Source: Hymenoscyphus infarciens
Lineage: Eukaryota > Ascomycota > Leotiomycetes > Helotiales > Helotiaceae
Direction: 5' to 3'
NCBI GenBank assembly: GCA_001414345.1
Contig: LLCB01000210.1
Span: 1-64,000 of the forward strand
DNA length: 64,000 bases
The notes under the pieces are model-generated. The model had not been told where the DNA came from. It worked only from the letters and a program-made list of their open reading frames with translations, and ran no database searches. Below are positions 59,539 through 64,000 of this stretch, piece after piece. The translations under genes and the position numbers were made by a program. The number at the start of each line of letters is the position of its first letter. Within the stretch, counting starts at the first letter, position 1.

Positions 59539-62500
59539 CTACACACTAGCTGTCCTCCTCCTCCCAACATCCGGCTTCTGCGCATAAGCAACAACGAGTT
59601 TGAAACTGCTTTTCCACTTCTCGCACTCCTCCACAAGCTGTGCATCCGTAAACACACTTCGTTCACCCACCAAATCGTCCCTTGGCATCACACCAACCTC
59701 ATAGCACCTCATCCACCACCATCGTCCAACCTTTGCAACCATCTTCGTGATCCCCTCATCGCCGACTTGAGAATCATCTTTCATCATGTCCGCGAGACTT
59801 AGTTCTTCTTTCTTGGTCCCAGCGACTTTTGAGGAAGGGATGGCTGAGGCGACGGGAATACCGACGTTGCAGGATTTTACGTCGCTGAAGCCCCGCTTGC
59901 CAATTAGGCGGAGGACGGTGTCGGATGCGGAAGCGAGGGAGATGGAGGGGTTGGCGACTTGCATTTGCACTTTCAAGCCTCGGACCGCGCGACGGGAACG
60001 ATTTCCCATGTTTAGCATGTCAAGATCTAGAATTGCGGTTTCCAAGTATCCACCTGGTTTGAGGACACGCTTGGATTCAGAGATGATATTCCGATATGAA
60101 GCTTCCGGCATAGCAGTCGGGAATCGCAGAACCACAACATGGAAATTCGAAGATGGGAAAGGGAATTTGTTCATAGGCGAGGTGTACTGAACCTGTCGAT
60201 GATTTGGGGGAGTAAGCGGGAGAGAAGATGAGCCGTCGGAAGCCCGTTGGCTGGACGAGACAGGTCGCGTCGGTGAGAGGTTGTAGAAGGTCGATGTAGG
60301 GTATGTTTCAGCAGCGTAAAAGGACCAATCATCTATTCTAGTTAGCTTGTGAACAAATGTAAGATTTTCATGCTGTGTGACGAACCATTACCAAGACCAT
60401 CGATGACAAGGATGGAATGGCGTTTGGATCCCTCCGACTGCATGATTTCTTCTCTGGCAGGGCTGAAGAGTACATGGCCAAAGGTGAGCCATTTACTAAC
60501 TGTCATGGACCCAATTCGGAGATTGACCTGGGAAATGGGGGAGTTGTTGTCGTCTGAGATTCGCCGAATGGAGTTTGAGGTATTGGCTGACGAGCTTGAC
60601 TTTCTCGAGCTACTTTGTGAAGCGCGAGATGGTTCTTGGACTTGATCGCCATTGACCGAAACGGAATTGTTGCGATCCCCATAGCCGGAAATAAAGTCGC
60701 CGAAGGACATGGCACTTGTCGGTGTCGGGTTGGTATCAACTGCGGCATTTTGGAGCATTGAGCTGACATCGACGCTATACACACTAGATGTTGTGTATTC
60801 GGAGCGACGAGATGAGGTAACCTTTGGGGGCTCCTTGATTACTGGGTGAGATGCGAGAGTGGGTGATCCTTTGGCCTTCATCCTGCTCTTCCTCATTCGG
60901 CGGCTCTCGTAGCTCTCGTATTGGAAGGGGACTCCACAGGAGGAAGTTGTGGAGACTGGTCTTCCCTCGTTGTCATTCTCAATTAAATCGTCAAACTCAT
61001 TCCAAACCTCGTCTTCCTCCAAATCAGCTCCAACTTCTGGGATGACTGCCGTAGTACCAGCAAAGCTCATGCCACTTGAACTGATCGTAGTGGATTCCGA
61101 GTTTTTGCGTTGTGGTGAAAATTTGATAAAATCCAGATCATTAGTCTCTTCGGCTTTGGGATTCGAATCACCAGAGTTCTGGCGAGAAGTCCCAGATTGT
61201 GAAGGAGATCCATTGCTATTAGCAACCGGTCGCATCTCTGAAGTTGATGGAGTTGGGCTTGGGCCAACCGCAACTGATTGTTTGTCGAGAGCTGCTGGCT
61301 TGGATACTGGCTGAGTTGTGCTGAGTCTTGCGAAAGGCCTTGAGAAGGACTTGGGAGAAGTTGCCTGGGGTCTTGCAGAAATCACCTTTGGGATCCGTCC
61401 AACTTGAGCAAGTCGACTAGGACGTATCAGAGCTGGCGGCGTAACATCTTTACCGGGGTGCATTTCGGGTTGAAGCAACTCTGGAGTTACTTGTATGGGC
61501 TCGGGTGATGAGTATATAGGCGGTGGTAGAATCTCTTCTGTCATCTCGATCTCCCCGGCCTTCTCGGGTGGTATGCTTACTCCTAGTATCGAGTGAAGAT
61601 CCTCGATACGTCTCAAGTTGTCTTTGTAATTTCCGAATTGAAGCACATCTAGCTCCTCATTCGAAAGATTGACCACATCAGCATCTTTCATAACGTTAGC
61701 AGCATCCCTCAAGATATCCTCGAGATCGACAGCATCGATTTCCTGTTGTTCGTCCGAAGAATCAATCATAGCATAATGGGGTACCGCAGCGGGCCTTGTC
61801 GATGGTCGTTCTACCGCGACTGGCACAACTGGTTCTTCGCCCTTAGATTTGGCGTTGCTTGGTTGGGAGCGATGAAAGAAATTCCATTTCCTTGGGGATC
61901 TCGCTCGCTTTTCCAACTTCTTTGGCTTCTTCATTTCCTTCTTATCTTCCTTGCGGCCTCTGCTGAGTATCTGCCTAGGCTCCATGCGTGAATCATCAGA
62001 CTTTAGACTCGCGTCAAGACTGCTCATTGCTGGTGATACCCCACGAGTAGGAATGTTGATGGGCCGCGGAAGATTTAAAGCGTTTTCAGAAACGTTAAGC
62101 CGAAGAAGGGATCGACGGAAAGCGAGTGATGGTTTGGCAATCCCATCATCACTACTATCTGAAGGTCGACGTCCCTTGGGTATCGCAAGTCTTGTGTTTC
62201 TCTTTGATGGTTGCTCTTGGGGAAGGGCCGATGGCCAAAGTGTAGTACGAGAAGCTTCTTGTCCCAAGCTGGACTTTGACGAGCCCCTGGAGTCCAAACT
62301 AGGTCGACCGAGTAGGAGACTTGTGTTGCTCTCGGTGCGGCTGAGCTCGGAACTTGCATTTCGGTTCTCTCTAATTTCCCCGCCACCTGCGATAATGACA
62401 GGACTCATTCGCTCCAGAAGGAATGGGTCGGGTGCATGGTTGCTTCCAATACTATCCCGAGAAGAACCGGTTCTGCTCTGGCTTCCATCTCTTGCCACCA

Positions 62501-64000
62501 TTCCGGCTCCAGTACTATTGCTTCTTCCTCGGAGTGCATACCTTCCGTAACCTTCATGTCCAGTGCCAGCGGCAGGGCCCTTCCTCGGCTCCTTATTGCG
62601 ACTTTCCGAAGTGGTAATCTCAGGGGTTGTCTTTGTTCGTCTGCCAAAGAGGCCAAATCGTGGTTTCGATGTTTGTATACTTGGACTCGGGGTACGAGTG
62701 TTGGTGCCTCTAGTGGAAGGCTGTTCCCGAGGTCTCAAATCTGGGACGATTCCGAGCCCCGTTGGCGCGGGTGTTGCCTCGCGTGGAGATGTCAACACTG
62801 GGCTAGGTGACGGGTTTCTGGATGGCAAGCGAGAACCTTGAGATGGTCGGATTACAGGTTGAAGTTGTAGTGGCGAAGTAACGTGTCGCTGAAGGGTGCT
62901 TTGCCGACGCTCCTGGGGAAATGGAATTCCAGGAAGATTGCTCTGTATCACAGTCATCGACTCCCCAAGCTGTGATTGTAAATCTGGGGCACCTTCTCGG
63001 CTGGGTCGCACTGGTGGGTTTTGTTTGGAAGGAGATGAAACAGGCGTGCCTCGAGGTCTCGATGAGGGAGAGTCCGCCATGACCGGTTGGGCGGCAGGTT
63101 GGGATGATTTCGATGGGGTATGTTCTGGACTGGCCTTTTGTGATGACTTCCGAGGTGGTGGACTAGGAGGTAATGGGGATAGCCGCTTCTTCTTCTTCTT
63201 CTTTTCACCCCCCTTGTTATCTCCTTTGACTGTTGAGTTCGACGATGAAGAAGTGACAGACTCGCGTAATGATGGTAGCGTTTCCACGGCGGCCTCTTCA
63301 TACTCTTGGGGAAAGCTTCCATCTCTCCGCTTGGTAAGTGGGGGTCGACTGCTTGTAGCTGGACTACCTTGTCGTAATCTGGGTGGTGCCATCTTCAACG
63401 GCGCAACAATACCGGGTGACTGTGATGACATCGATGTCGGTGTGGTATCTCTGCTGTATGCGCCACCGGGTCCTGGAGATTCTGAAAACCTAGTAGATGG
63501 ACTGGCACTGTACCCACTACCGCTATAGCCACTGTATCGAGAATTGGTACTGCTGACTCCAGAGTATCCGGGAGTGCCTGACAAGAGCGGAGTAGGAGGA
63601 GGAAGGTCTTGAGTTGCCAGTTTGTGTGGAATTTCACCATTTGACCTGATCTTGGCGAATGTTGCTTGCTCAGGTCTGGGACGATACCTATCTAGTTCGG
63701 GTATAATACGTGGAGATTCCTTGGCCGCTGGTGTCCTCGTCCGAGTAGATCGGGTAGATATTTCATTGTACCCATCGGCGGATCTGCTGGTCTCCAAACT
63801 GGGCCGTCGTTGCGAAGAGCCGTACACTTGTTTCCCGGGAGTTGCGGAAGTTGATCTCTCAATAGCTGGTCGCGTTTCATTACTCTGTTGGGGTTGAGAT
63901 ATCGAAGATTGCTTCCTCCTCAGTACATTCCGTGATGACTTCCCTTTCAGTTCCGGTACCCGAGTGGATGCGGTTTTGCTTGGTGGTTTCCCAAAGCCAA
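59539..64000 (-). CDS. Large protein with C-terminal SAM-dependent methyltransferase domain, 5' end outside the window
   Basis: CDS complement(join(59539..60332, 60392..>64000)). The 59-nt intron (GTAATG...AATAG, branch GCTAAC) joins VIDGL to DDWSFYAAETYP in frame, fusing two long frames. The visible part is at least 1,466 aa; the frame is still open at 64,000. The first 1,100 residues are disordered, rich in Ser, Pro and Arg, with a Lys run. The last 300 or so form a methyltransferase-like fold: SILVIDGLDDW as motif I, FHVVVLRFPTAM as a later strand, and KRVLKPGGYLE as the post-motif GG loop. The motif I glycines are poorly kept (GLDD), so activity is uncertain. I recall similar long fused proteins in ascomycetes; substrate unknown. 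Confidence 0.85.

Overview
The window is nuclear DNA of a filamentous ascomycete. Evidence: short GT-AG introns (48-114 nt) with CTAAC/CTGAC-type branch sites, a Zn(II)2Cys6 transcription factor, and large AT-rich blocks of Ty3/Gypsy retrotransposons showing the mark of repeat-induced point mutation (RIP): TA dinucleotides everywhere, CA/TG nearly absent, coding frames studded with TAA/TAG. Protein style suggests Pezizomycotina, perhaps Leotiomycetes; the class is inference.

Layout. 1-25,640 is an AT-rich nest of retrotransposons. A 3' remnant of one family lies at 1 to about 937. A 14-kb Ty3/Gypsy element (element C, 1870-24088, TSD GATAC) was itself hit in its 5' LTR by an 8-kb Gypsy element (element A, 2019-10053, TSD GTTAT). 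After its pol, element C carries a very long extra frame that runs up to its 3' LTR. 24,094-25,640 is AT-rich, unidentified DNA. 25,640-31,551 is normal GC: a small two-exon gene, a broken VIT/von Willebrand A gene and a small secreted-protein gene. A second copy of the family (element B, 31557-39449, TSD CACTA) interrupts this region; its outer LTR edges escaped RIP.

39,455-46,776 is gene-poor: a decayed BTB-like remnant, one 316-aa hypothetical gene with a TATA box, a Tourist/Harbinger-like MITE, degenerate repeats, one proline/glutamine-rich ORF and an orphan micro-exon. 46,777-64,000 is gene-dense: a 1,324-aa conserved eight-exon gene (minus strand), divergent from a C6 zinc-cluster regulator with two uORFs, then a 314-aa hypothetical gene, microsatellite and minisatellite DNA, a Mutator-like MITE with a perfect 10-bp TSD, and a large minus-strand gene with a C-terminal methyltransferase domain that runs off the right edge.

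No operon-like or cluster logic links the genes. The main story is genome architecture: RIP-silenced nested retrotransposons beside a gene-rich segment with small DNA transposons and recently broken genes. The best candidate for something undescribed is the roughly 1,880-codon frame in the env position of element C.
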